From Morinoia aosen (lineage: Eukaryota; Arthropoda; Malacostraca; Amphipoda; Talitridae), in contig CM059562.1 in assembly GCA_030386875.1 (NCBI GenBank), forward strand, positions 22,001,360 through 22,065,359: a DNA stretch of 64,000 bases, read 5' to 3'. The notes beneath the pieces were generated by a model, which made no database searches, was not told the origin of the DNA, and saw only the letters and a list, made by a program, of their open reading frames with translations. Positions 23,308-34,795 of this stretch are shown in pieces. The translations under genes and the position numbers were made by a program. Every line of letters starts with the position of its first letter. Within the stretch, counting starts at the first letter, position 1.

Positions 23308-26300
23308 GTAACTGCAGACTGCAGACTCCGGTGATGCGGACTGAGGTACGCGATGCACACAATATTGCTTGGTCCACGGCTCCCCACCTAGAACCCTGTT
23401 CTTTGAAAACATGGCATGAGTCTAAAAAATTATAAATTTAGATTATTTATTGAGAGCAATAAAATACAAGAAAAACGTTATTTCTCTGCAGGAAATTTTT
23501 TAACAGATATTTTAGGGATATTCATTGTTGTTTGCCGAACTCCACGCTAGACCAGTACTAGTACTAGGCACTATTTATTCAGCAGTCTCGAGCGTTTGGT
23601 GACAAATGCTCAACGTTGTTCAAGGGATTCGAATTAGTGTCTCTTAAGCAAACCAGAGCAGAGAAAATTTCACTAGAATATCTAAAATGTACTCTACAGT
23701 ATGCATACATGCTGATGTAAAAGACGTTTTCTCTTCTTACGAACAAAAAACTTGCCTAAAGCTATTATTTTTAACTTCGTGAATACGACACCGACCTTCA
23801 CTCCTTCTTTCATAGCTGTAATTCTCCTCAGTGATCAAGGCAGCAAAACAGTTTCGAGGCTCACTCACAAGGAGACGGGGGTTTCCATCATTAAAAGAGC
23901 GTGAAATTTTTTGAACTCATTGTAGACTCGCCGGTTCATCAGAACTGAACTCTCACAGCCTGCACCGCAGGCTGACAAACGCGAGCGGCACAGCGACGGT
24001 GAAAGTTCCAACTGATGTTCTGCACGGCCGCCTCTGCTGCTCCATACCGTGGCCGCTCCCCACACTCGAGTTCACGAGGCTAGCAGGGCCAGGACGTCGA
24101 ATGTTCCCCTGCATCTTGTAATTGGAGCGGCTGAAATTCTAGCTGCCATGCATCGCTCACATATCTGCGCGGGGTAGAAATACCGTAGGACTGCAGTATG
24201 AATTTGCTTGGTCGTGCTTTTAAATGGTGCATGTGGCGGCACATTAGAGTGTGTGGCAACACATCCGCCGTTTAGTAGGGACCCTAATCAGTTGAAAAAC
24301 AAGAGATGACTAAGAGTGCTGGAAAATACAAGAATTCATTTTTGTTTTTCGCATTTCTGATAGTATGTCTGCGTTTTAACGGAGTCTAAAAAAGGTTTAT
24401 GACTCATTTTCCGATAAAACAACGTGCAGATAACTTTTTGCGTTTTATTGTAGCCGAGTAGTTTTCTCTTGAGCGATATTCATACATAAGTACAGTTTGT
24501 TCGTAGCAACTGTTTGTTTGTTTTATTGAATTAATACGAAATAGAAAAAGCCTCAGAGTGTTCTAATCTAGAGTCTCAGTTATTACCGAAGTATTTCTCA
24601 TTAATTAACAAGAAAATTGGGTTCGAGGTTGTAGTCTAGGAGTGACATCAAGAAAATGCAAAGGTGCTGGAATTCGACTTTTTCATAAGGCAAGTAATGG
24701 GCGGTCCGATGTCTATTCCCGTGCTTGCATTTCCTCATTTCCTCTTCAGTTCACATGGAAACTAAGCCGATTGCACTTCGCCACCGCATTATTCAATGTA
24801 GCGATAAGAGTAAAAGTGTTAGATTCTGTCAAAAAGGTTGACGGAAAAATTATTAATGACAAAGACTGAACGAAAACGAGGATGTGGATGCTAGTTTCTT
24901 TTCCTCTTCCTACACTGTCGCGGAAAATATCATGCTTCACAAATTGATTGATACAGTAAGGGTGCAGTAACCACAACGAATGGCAAGGTGATCATAGTGA
25001 TCGGATTGGATGGAAGTGACACTGCCACTCTTTGAGACGCAGCACAGCTGGAACATCCCTCTAGCCAAGAAGAGATGACTATAGATTTGAAACAAAAGCG
25101 TTCATTCTTCACCTGATTTTCTGTTGCGATGTGATAAAAAATTCCTTACTTTCCAAACAGACAAAGTCGGTACGAGTTGATTATAATAATCAAAGGGAAA
25201 AAAATAGAGTGATTGAGGAGATGATACTTGATGTTGCTCTAAATGGAACGTGGAAAAGCCTTAGTATTGGGATATTCAAATACTGGAAAGGATGATCAAA
25301 AGCATTCTGTTAGAAGTTATATTACAAAATAAGATTCTTGGAATATCAAGTCCCAGTTTAAATTCACTGTTTCGTAAATCACCGTGAATTTGACGTTATA
25401 TTGAGATTACTGTGCCAAGATTTTAAAGCACTGGAGTTTTTCTTTTTCAATCGCAAAAGAAATGTGATTATGTATTCAGAAAATGGGTGTAACAGGCGGT
25501 GCAATCCAGCAACATGGAAATAAAGCAAAAGTTTTACTCAAGGTCCATTGTTCGATCTGAGGACCGTTTAGTACTGTTGTCAGTTGCCATTGTTACCCGT
25601 CGTTCCGCCTGTACCATTTAACACTACTTATTTGGGAGATGGTCATTTACGCCATTATTTCTGACTGAGGTGTCTTAAAATGTTCTAGCGTCGAGAGTTT
25701 TTAGGCGAAGCGAAGAAGGTAGTAGAGTGTTGGTTTAAAGTTTCGCAGTTTTCAGATGAACACTTCCTGGAAAAAAATGGTCATACTCCAATTTAGACAT
25801 TTGCAACAAATACAGAGATTTTAATGAAAATTTACGTAAAACTTAAGCTCAACCCCCTTAGTTTAATGATTCTGTAGGAATGTGTGTAACTGAAGGGCTC
25901 GCATTCTAGGCACCTAAAAACCAACATTCCCGCGCGGTTTGCTATCACTGTAATGTAAAAAAGACTGGTGTGTCTCCATCCTCAAATTTGACACAACATT
26001 ACAAAGCGTCAGCTGCCTTGTTTCATTGAATGGAAGACAATTCGTCGTACCACTTCAACTGCAAAATCGACCAGCAAAATTATTTCGTAAACGAAAAATT
26101 AAAAATAATTGTTACTCATGCAGTGTTTCCAATCATCGCCTGTTGTTTGTTGTGAAGGAATTGTGGAGCAATAATTTAAAATATTTAAATTAATGAAGAT
26201 ATTTCTGATCCTTTAATACGTTATTGAAAGGGAAACTGTAACGTTAGTTTGTCATATTCGTTAAATCGTCGGGTAAATTTAATTTTAAACTACAAGCATT

Positions 26301-27432
26301 GAATATCTTTCTGCATTTACCACTTTATGACGCACTGGCTTTGAAGAAGCTTGTATATTAAACAACATAAATTCAATTGATAAGTTAGGAGCTTGAATTG
26401 CCAGAATCCATCGTTGATTGCGGATGCGTAACTCAAAAGAAGATGTTATTCAAAACAAATTAGATGCAATAAAACCTATTCTTTAGCATCAATGTGATCC
26501 GCAAGACATCACAATGGCTGTCAAAACCATATTTTTTAAACTTTAAGCCTGGGCAATTCAATGTCTTAGATCACAGTTCCGCCTACTTTATCATAAAAAA
26601 TGCGAGAGATAAAACTTACTGTTCTAGCAGCGTGTACCTGAAAAGTGGTAGTCAAACACTTTCTGACTCTCATCGTCAACGCCACTGTCTTTCTATCTTA
26701 CCGAGTAACTACAATTATCACCGAAATCAAAACTATTATCGCAAGGGCTGCTTAATTTCTTCACTGGAAAGGAACAATACTCATAAAACTGTAAAATTAT
26801 AGTAGGAGCGGAAAATTTAAATTAAGATTACAGTTATTGCATTCACTTACGAGTATGTCGACTAGTTGACTTGGCCGAGGCGCAATGATGGCTTGTTGGC
26901 TTATTACATAATTTTACCGGATTGAGTTGCAATTTCAGGATTAGTTGAGCCCAGCGGAGACTTACGAGTATTACCCTAGGGCCTCTCAGGCGCTGAAGCA
27001 TGCTGAGCAAATGCTGAGTTATGTCGTTGGGTATTTTATATAATGATTCTCGAGTTTGAAATATGTTATTTTGAAACTCTAAGTCTTATTCCTTTGTTTA
27101 TTTAACGATTATCTTATCGAGATAAAGTTTTCCAACTGTAGAGAAATATTTCATATTGTACTTAAGCATGAATAACTTTGCATTCCATATATACCAACTT
27201 AAAATGTGTTTCTTCCAGACAACTGTAGGTCGACAGTGATGTTTTCAAACGGTGGTTAAATCTAAACAGCGTGACCCGAACCGAAAGGCAACCTTTGGTC
27301 ATGAACGTACAAATTAGGTCGTGACGCAAAAAACGCAGATTGATTGATACATGAAGGCAGCAAACGCGTCCGGGGGTGAGATCAAACGGAAGCTGAGGCG
27401 GTGCGTGACGGATGCGATACATAATGTGGAGG
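23308..27432. other. no gene identified; probably upstream region of the 27.4 kb exon
   Basis: Mostly AT-rich. A GC-richer patch at about 23930-24260 has reverse open frames of 60-66 codons without recognisable features. Nothing resembling a transposase or reverse transcriptase was found. Sequence just upstream of the exon (27230-27440) becomes GC-richer, in keeping with a 5' untranslated region or promoter. Confidence 0.4.
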
Positions 27433-27444
27433 TAAGGCAGGAAG

Positions 27445-28086
27445 ATGCCGCGCTCGCTGGTGGCGTCCATGTTTAACTGCATCGGCTGCACGGTCACCCG
27501 AGACCCTTTGAACAGTAACGCGAACACCAAACATTATGCCTCCAAGCCCAAGGAAAAAAGGAAGAAGAAGCTCGCTAAAAGGAGCTGGTCAGAAAAGTGT
27601 CCGCGACCTCCGCCTCAAATCAGCTTTATCGACCTGAAGGAGGTGGTGCCAGGGAAAAGCAACGTCGTCCTTGTTAAGAGAAAGTGTACGTCTTTGCTTG
27701 ACATCCGGCACGACCGTAGAGTTAGTGAGACGAGCGCAGCTGTTCAGGTGCAAGACAATGCTACGTTAGAAATTAAAGAATCTAAGTCCTTAGTTTTGTA
27801 CAAACATGCCTCGCGTTCTGCCCCGAGCACCTCCGTGTCTTGCTCCGACTCCAGTCACTTGGGGAGCGTTGGCTGCTCTCAAAAGGCTGAGGAAGGCCCG
27901 AGTCATCAGCCCCTCATATGCAACCTGACACACACCGCCGACCTGCACCAGCTTGCCACTGCCAAATTAGTCAACCTCGGGCCCGGGTCCGAACTCCAGA
28001 GCCCGCAGCTGCCTGACTGCCATGGACCCAAAATAACGCAAGTTCCCAAGGCTCGAAAAGGAATTAACATCTTCGCCAGGAAGAAC
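27445..28086 (+). CDS. coding exon of an unidentified host gene (214 codons, 5' coding exon)
   Basis: ATG at 27445 has purine at -3 and follows an in-frame TAA at 27433-27435, so translation plausibly begins here. The frame is clearly richer in GC than its surroundings. It runs 642 bases to AAC|GTGAGT, where a good splice donor (28087-28092) ends it in phase 0. Beyond that the frame turns AT-rich and stops at 28164, as intron would. Protein: a short Cys pair (C12, C15), a strongly basic stretch at about residues 34-46 that could act as a nuclear localisation signal, a Pro-rich CPRPPP motif, then a Ser/Thr-rich, probably disordered region, ending KARKGINIFARKN. There is no signal peptide or membrane segment. 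I do not recognise the family. Downstream exons were not located. Confidence 0.65.
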
Positions 28087-28582
28087 GTGAGTATTGTTAT
28101 CGATATTGGAATTTGCAGTTATTTTACAGTTAGTGTTCGCACAATATTTATATATTATGATTAATGAATATCGCTGTGTTTATCTTGTATGCACATAGTA
28201 CTTTGAGTTTTTTAATGTTACAGGTTTTCTAAATGAAACGTTGCTCATTATCTTTGTAGGATCGCAACAATTTCCAATTTCTATCAATTCACCAATCGCT
28301 GGAATGTTCAGGGTAAAGTATGTAGGAGAGTAAAACGTATATACAACATAATTCAGCGGTATAAAAGTGCTGAAAATGAATGCAACTGGATATTTTAGAA
28401 ACAAATACGATTTAAATTTATTTCAAGCTTCGTATACTCTTCCGTAACTCTTCGAGTAAAGTATTTTCTCACTCACCAAACCTCTCTTCGTAGCAGAATT
28501 TTTCAATTGAAAATGCTCAAAAAATATTCTTATACAGAAAATAACCGATACATCGGCTATTCCAGGCATGTTTCAGGAAGTT
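28087..28582 (+). other. probable start of the intron
   Basis: It begins with GTGAGT. The DNA turns AT-rich at once and loses the open frame within 80 bases. No acceptor-bounded exon was recognised downstream; the intron probably contains many of the repeats to the right. Confidence 0.45.
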
Positions 28583-28735
28583 GATAACCTTTTCCCTAAG
28601 ATTTTTCCCATGAAGTATCAACGTATGAGGAGTCGGAATATTAAAACCACCCGAGGTATTGATAACTTTTCCCTGAGATTTTTCCCATGAAGTATCAAGG
28701 TATGAGGAGTCGGAACATTACAAACACCTGGTGAA
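28583..28735 (+). repeat. tandem duplication, 78-bp period
   Basis: Two copies start at 28583 and 28661 (GATAAC(C)TTTTCCCT, then TTTTTCCCATGAAGTATCAA and TATGAGGAGTCGGAA). They differ at a handful of positions. Confidence 0.8.
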
Positions 28736-28866
28736 CTGGCTGCAGCAGAGCGCTCCAGCCATGGGGCAGCGCAAGCAAACGCAATGCTGGAGAGCGCGAG
28801 ACGAGCTGCAACGGCCGATTGGCGTAGTATGATCATGTAAATATTATGTTTCATAACATTTATGTA

Positions 28867-28905
28867 TTTCTAATAAATGTTGTGTTTCATAACATTTATT
28901 AGAAA
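28867..28905. repeat. perfect 15-bp hairpin
   Basis: TTTCTAATAAATGTT (28867-28881) and AACATTTATTAGAAA (28891-28905) are exact reverse complements around a 9-base loop. The upstream stretch TATTATGTTTCATAACATTTATG repeats part of it, so it may be the end of a small foldback element. Confidence 0.7.
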
Positions 28906-29339
28906 GGGTACATGCGAAACAATGAGAAATTCACCATGCTTGTCTTTGTACAATCAGTCATCATTGATCGCTTGTTGCTTCAAAGTCCTTGATGTGAGAA
29001 AGATTCATAATAAAATTCGAGTGAAAATACGATATGTGCCAAATTAATAAATAATTTTATTTTATTATTAATGTCAAAAATTAAGTTACAAATAAACCTG
29101 AAGTTAGCTGTGAATGTTGGCATTTCAGATATGAGCATACTGTAATGAAAATGAAATCAACTACGAAACCGATAATGAATAATACCATTCATTCTGAATA
29201 ACTGAAGTTATTAGAGCGCCAAAGTATTAACGAAGCTTATTAAAACTTATTAAATAAATTAGGTAAACTAATAAATGTGTAACATCTATGGCAGTTATAT
29301 GAAATAATCATAATTTTCATAGAAATGACTTGAATAAGT
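28906..29339. other. no gene seen
   Basis: AT-rich sequence up to the Tc1-type relic. Its left terminal inverted repeat should lie here but was not recognised. Confidence 0.5.
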
Positions 29340-30345
29340 CGTTGGTCAATAGAATTTTCACATTTTAGGATCTCATCTGTATTAATATTCCGTGATGTGT
29401 GAAGAAAGGTCTCCATGCCTCTTTTTCGTTTTTCAATTGACGTCCATTGGCATTAACTCGTAGCTCCAAAATGTTCCACTGATTTTCTATTGGGTTTAAT
29501 TTGGGGGAATTTGTAGGTCATTCCATCTTTTGAAACCCACAGAACCCCAGTTTTTGGAGATACACTCTAGTTTTATGAGCTTCTTGTAAAAGGTAAATAT
29601 CTTGCATGAAAATAAAATTTCTGAATATCACTTTTTCTCTTCAACCACGGTTCAAGCAGCTCCTGCAGGAAAGCTGTGCATGTATGCGAAGTTACTTTAA
29701 TGCCATCTGGTACTTTCTGTGGGCCAACTCAAGTTTCTCCGATGTATAATTCTAGCTCAAATCATTATCTCTCAATCACTTCGTTGGCGCCTCAAACGAT
29801 CATGTGATTCCGTCCATTTACCGTCAATCCTTTGCTAAAACCATCAGGACCATCTGGAGTAGCACGCGCTTGGTGAGAGGATAACACTTCCAATAAGTTG
29901 ACTCTGATGTTGTCGTCTGCCAATTTCAGTCGCTTTTGTTCGTGGGATCTCGTCTGGGGAAGTTTAGACATCAGCTTTACTGATTTAATTATATCTTACA
30001 AATTGCGACGTCGGGTACTTTTCGACACACTCGTCAAACCAATGGAGAGGAAAATATTTTCACTTGTCAATTCAGGACTCGTCATAGCTTTACATTTTAA
30101 TCTTAGCATAGAACGGCGTGCAACAATTATTGATTGACCTTCACCAGCCCTCTGACATTTCCTAGGATCGCAAGTTGAGTTTTTCGCACTTTGGTGAGCT
30201 CCACATATGATTCTGTTTCCACTGTGCTTCTACCTGTTGCCAATTCAAAAATAAAAACTCATTTTAGAATTGGTCAAGCTACATTTTCCACCTATATTGA
30301 CCCTAGTTAATAATTTTACATTCGTGGAGCACTGTGATTTGCGCA
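29340..30345 (-). pseudogene. Tc1/mariner-superfamily transposase relic
   Basis: On the minus strand, broken frames read like a Tc1-type transposase. An N-terminal helix-turn-helix part lies near 29.95-30.05 kb (..SVSKSTRRR.. then KLPQTRSHEQKRLKLA). Next come GIKVTS and LEPWLKRK near 29.65 kb, FMQD with Asp at 29599-29601, then KTRVYLQKLGF and NPIENQW near 29.49 kb, ending at a TAA at 29365-29367. A TGA at 29518-29520 replaces the Trp usual before P..SP.LNPIE. At least one frameshift lies upstream of FMQD. The spacing from the FMQD Asp to the NPIE Glu is 37 residues as read, suggesting a DD37E-type relative, but indels could shift this. Clearly non-functional. Confidence 0.8.
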
Positions 30346-30787
30346 AATGTGGCGCCAGTCAGTTTACGTTGCGCGCTCTTGTACGATTTCTTTACATCTT
30401 GCACATGTCAGGAGTACTAACATTCCCTGAAAATTTCTTGTAAATTCATCTCTTAGTGTTTGATATAAAATAGGAGATGTTATCTTGTTGATCTGAAAAT
30501 AATTGTTAAGAAATAGAGAATTTGGGTTGTGTCGAACACTATTTCGGGGCATAACTAAGACATCCCAAAGCTTTTGCATGGTGCGTTTAAATTGTTCTCG
30601 CTCTACATATGGTGAAATGTGTAATTTCATCATTCAGTTTTTACTAGCTCTGAAATTCAGCGAATAGAACCATCGATGTAGTGTGTTTAACTTCACCGAG
30701 CGGACGCACCACGGCAGCAATAACAGCGGCAGCGTCGAGCGTGACTGGCGCTCGTCACGAGAGCTGCACCTGCCGTCCAGCGGGGTC
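30346..30787. other. no gene seen
   Basis: AT-rich, then GC-rich from about 30690 (GCACCACGGCAGC...) leading directly into the 32-bp array. Confidence 0.5.
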
Positions 30788-31690
30788 GGTGGCTGGCTCC
30801 CCTACTGGACAGCTGGCTCAGTGTCTGGTTCCCCTACTGGACAGCTAGCTCAGTGACTGGCTCCCCTACTGGACTGCTGGCTCAGTGCCTGGCTCCCCTA
30901 CTGGACAGCTGGCTCAGTGTCTTGCTCCCCTCCTGGACAGCTAGCTCAGTGCTTGGCTCCCCTAATGGACTGCTGGTTTAGTGCCTGGCTCCCCTACTGG
31001 ACAGCTGGCTCAGTGTCTGGCTCCCCTACTGGACAACTAGCTCAGTGCCTGGCTCCCCTACTGAACAGCTGGCTCAGTGCCTGGCTCCCCTACTGAACAG
31101 CTGGTTCAGTGCCTGGCTCCCTTACAAGACAGCTGTTTCATTGCCTGGCTCCCCTTCTGGACAGCTGGTTCAGTGCCTGGCTCCCCTGCTGAACAGCTGG
31201 CTCAGTGCCTGGCTCCCCTACTGGACAGTTGGCTCAGTCTCTGGCTCCCCTACTGGACAGCTGGCTCAGTGCCTGGCTCCCCTACTGGACAGCTGGCTCA
31301 GTGTCTGGCTCCCCTCCTGGTCTACTGGCTCAGTGCCTGGCTTCCCTACTGGACAGTTGGCTCAGTGTCTGGCTCCCCTACTGGACAGTTGGCTCAGTCT
31401 CTGGCTCCCCTACTGAACAGCTGGCTCAGTGCCTGGCTCCCCTACTGAACAGCTGGCTCAGTGCCTGGCTCCCCTACTGAACAGCTGGTTCAGTGCCTGG
31501 CTCCCTTACAAGACAGCTGCTTCATTGCCTGGCTCCCCTTCTGGACAGCTGGTTCAGTGCCTGGCTCCCCTGCTGAACAGCTGGCTCAGTGCTTGGCTCC
31601 CCTACTGGACAGCTGGCTCAGTGCCTGGTTCCCCTAAAGGACAGCTGGCTCAGTGCCTGGCTTCCCTACTGAACAGCTGGCTTAGTGCAC
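30788..31690. repeat. minisatellite, 32-bp unit, about 28 copies
   Basis: The unit is CTGGCTCAGTGCCTGGCTCC followed by CCTACTGGACAG (32 bp). Common variants are GTGTCTGG, CTGAACAG and CTTACAAGACAG. A block of about 180 bases at 31045 recurs almost unchanged at 31429, 384 bases (12 units) later, showing segmental duplication inside the array. As 32 is not a multiple of three, all plus frames are open and yield the same cycling peptide; no gene is inferred. Confidence 0.97.
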
Positions 31691-34600
31691 AGCTCACAGC
31701 TGGTATCAGGTTGAGGGCATTGCATGCAGAACTCACAAAAGGAGCTGTTATTGCATATTTTTTCTATGAGACGTAATTAATAAAGCTAAAAATGGGCGAT
31801 GCTACGCACCTATATTTGAATTTATTGAGTAACACACATCAGCACCTACTTATTATTGCCCTAAGCCCCTGAAAAAAAAAGGAAGTTAAAAATTTACTAA
31901 AATTTTGAGAAACATCGCATCTTCACTGCCTGAATTAAGGGGAAACGTTCGTGACCGTACATCAGCATGACACCCATGGGCGTGTTTTATATATTCAGAC
32001 CTCTCATCATATGGTTGGGCGACTAGGCTTCCGTAAATAGTCCGGTATGTAATTTTCCTCAAACGATTCTGTGTGCAGGAGTCTTGTGAGGGCCTGCATG
32101 TCATCCTCCCTGCGTAGCCGTGCAGGCATTCGTTAACACGAGGGAGTCCAGTGCAACGTAGTGCCGATAATTTGCACTCAAATTAGTACAACTTTACGCG
32201 CGGCATCAGACGTCACACGCTGACTGCGTGCACCAAATGGTGACGGCTGTTTGATGTCGTTTACAGCCCGTAGTTACAGAGAGCGCTTGCTGCAGGCCTT
32301 GGGTTCGGGATTTAATGCTTATCTCCCTAAATTTGAAACTGAACGTAAAAGTGTGTAACAATTTCAAGGCTGAAAAATTTGGCCGTCGTTAAACTCTGGA
32401 AATGTTAATTTTTACTTCTCTGAAGTAGATTCTAACAATTATGTCTGATAATAGTTAATAGGTCAACGCATTTCGTGATTATTTCATGGACAAGGAATGT
32501 ACTGACAATACAGTGTTGAGGGCGAACTATCATATACATTTTTCACGGATTAATTAATGAATGCCATTCAGCGTTCTCTTAACGTATTAAATATATCAGA
32601 GCCCAAAATTAGTTTTAATATACACGGGGGAATTTTCCACTTTTTCAGAGTTTCCCCTACCAGAATGATGGATTTTCATAACGAACACTTTGGAAGATAC
32701 AAACACAGAACTACAAAATACAAAACTACCGAGCTTGTGTAGAGAACCCATGCACGAGCTGCGGCCAGCCTGACAAGGTCCACCCGCCTGATATTGACAT
32801 CCAAGTCAGCGTGCGCTTGCATGAGCGCTCCAGCTTTATCCTATATCTCAGCCTGATCCATGTATTGGAAGCATGAGGGCAAGAACAGTTGAATAACAGC
32901 CATTATACTTAAAACGCTACGGTCCTGTCTCGTTCGCTAGTAAAAAGAACTGAGCCGTCCCTGAAACACGGAAATGTTAAGTTTGCGCAATGAAGTTTAC
33001 ATATGGTGGACTTGGCAGTGAAGCAGTGGGAAGCTTCTTGGTGAACATGACTGCAGGATTCCATTTAGTAAACATTGAAGTGACCTTGTGACCTAGGCAC
33101 TTGCTCTGATTTTTTTCGCCTCTCTGTGTTGCGCCTTTGTAGTGTGTGCTAGTGAGGTACTAGAATCCAGGACTTTAATTGTAACTGAACGTGCGTAATA
33201 TACAGAGAACCTATTCAAGGAAGCTTGAACTCTTCATTCGAGATCTGCGCACATGGCGCCTACAGAGGCTTTTTTTCGCGAGAGAAAGCCTGGGTGTTTT
33301 TAGACGGGCTCTGCAAAAGTAGGTTTTTTTTAGAGCGCTCGCTCTTTGTGTGGACGGTAGGAGGGTCTGAAACATTGCAGTCCGAGTGTGCTGTTTCTCC
33401 CTGTTAGGAAAAGGAAGAAAATTGGCCCTAATGTCTCTTCCACGCAGTTGTTCGAAATGGGTACTGGCTTTACCGGGCGTAGCCATCATTGCATCATTGT
33501 GTTTTTGAAACGGAATTTGAGAAAACAACGCACAAGGTACCGAAATTTGAATCCAGGTAATTGGATGGAAACATCCGCCTTATCATTTCAGGAGTCTCCT
33601 TTCTACAGACTTGGTTTTGTTCATTAATGACAGAATGTTCTCTTGAAACCTAATGTCATACGACTTCTCACTTCAACACGAATCTCGAGTGAATGTTAGT
33701 AGTGTTTTTGTGTCTCCTTGTAAACCATTTTTTAAAACAAAGTTAAAAAATGTTAAAAACAAAGTTAAAAATGTTCACAAAGTAAACTTTGTGAACAAAA
33801 GTTAATGAAAGTTAACTTTAGAATAAATTCTGGGCGAAAACTTTTTCAGCTTATCAAGAACTTATCATGAACATGTTTTGAATTGTAGAATTGGCTTATG
33901 CAACTAGTTACAATTTTTATAGCAAAATTTCATGGATGAATTGGAAGTTTGGAGTTGAGGTAACATCACCCTATATCTCAAGTGTTTGATTCCATAAAAT
34001 AATTTGGAGAAAAATTTCATTTTAATAACACAAGCAGCTGCATGCTGGTTCTCTCCTACATCCACGCGACAAAACGCACTTCCGTTTGTTTCTCCTCTTC
34101 TTGTAGCTAGTGAGGTGTACCGAGGATGGGGAGAAAGAAAAAATATTTTTCGAACGTAACCTGTTGGTAAGATAACAAATGCAGAAGATTTAATATTTTT
34201 TTATGGTTTCTTTTTATAGCTTGCCTTCCATTCTTCTAAGTGCGGCAAATGTCTGGCTGTTCGAATGTAAACTGCCTGAAAATGGCATTTCGAAGAGTTT
34301 TTGGATTGTTTTCCATGCAACACTTTCTTCCGGTAGAATTTCAGTTTTACTGTTACTCCATTGTTAACCGTAATTAACCTCATTCCTTTAGAGTTGAGCA
34401 AAAATGAGTTTGAAAAAATTATATTACGATCAACTTCTAATATTCTATTGATCCACTCATGAACAATATCAGCTTGACTTGCCATTTGTTTGGACTTCCC
34501 TCTAACTCATTAGGAAAACTTCCTAAAACTTGTGGCGAACACTTCTCTGATGATACATATCCTAAAGAATCGCCGTGCCAATTCAGTATTTGTTATTTTT

Positions 34601-34707
34601 ATTCACAAAGTCATGCTTCCCCTCGCTGAGAAACTTATTCTCACCAACAAACACGCATGATGTGCATCAGAAGTGGTTGGTATGACAACATGAAATCTTA
34701 AAGATAT
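31691..34707. other. no gene identified
   Basis: Mixed AT-rich DNA. A perfect 10-bp hairpin with 4-base loop lies at 33773-33796 (GTTCACAAAG...CTTTGTGAAC) beside AAAGTTAAAAA repeats. Conflicting short open frames at 33.2-33.6 kb have no recognisable domain. A lone CGEHFSDD-like motif near 34535 recalls a THAP finger but lacks the rest. Confidence 0.4.
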
Positions 34708-34795
34708 AGTGACGACACGACAAGCCGGAATTCGAACGGGTTCATTCGATACGCACTCAATGGCACCTGTCGGCGCTCACGCTCGACCTTGTGAT
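34708..34795 (-). repeat. possible tRNA-derived SINE fragment
   Basis: On the minus strand GTTCGAATTC (34728-34737) fits a Pol III B box. It is preceded at about 45 bases by GGTCGAGCGTGAGCGCCG, a weak A-box-like segment. No convincing cloverleaf forms, so a degraded tRNA-like or SINE sequence is the most that can be said. Confidence 0.3.

Noticed and set aside
31045-31776. Plus-strand open frames of about 90-123 codons with a cycling peptide
   Set aside because: By-products of the 32-bp minisatellite, open in every plus frame.
34201-34560. THAP-domain or transposase remnant suggested by CGEHFSDD on the plus strand and a 94-codon reverse frame
   Set aside because: Only one short motif matches; the remaining zinc ligands and AVPTF-type residues of a THAP domain are not visible.
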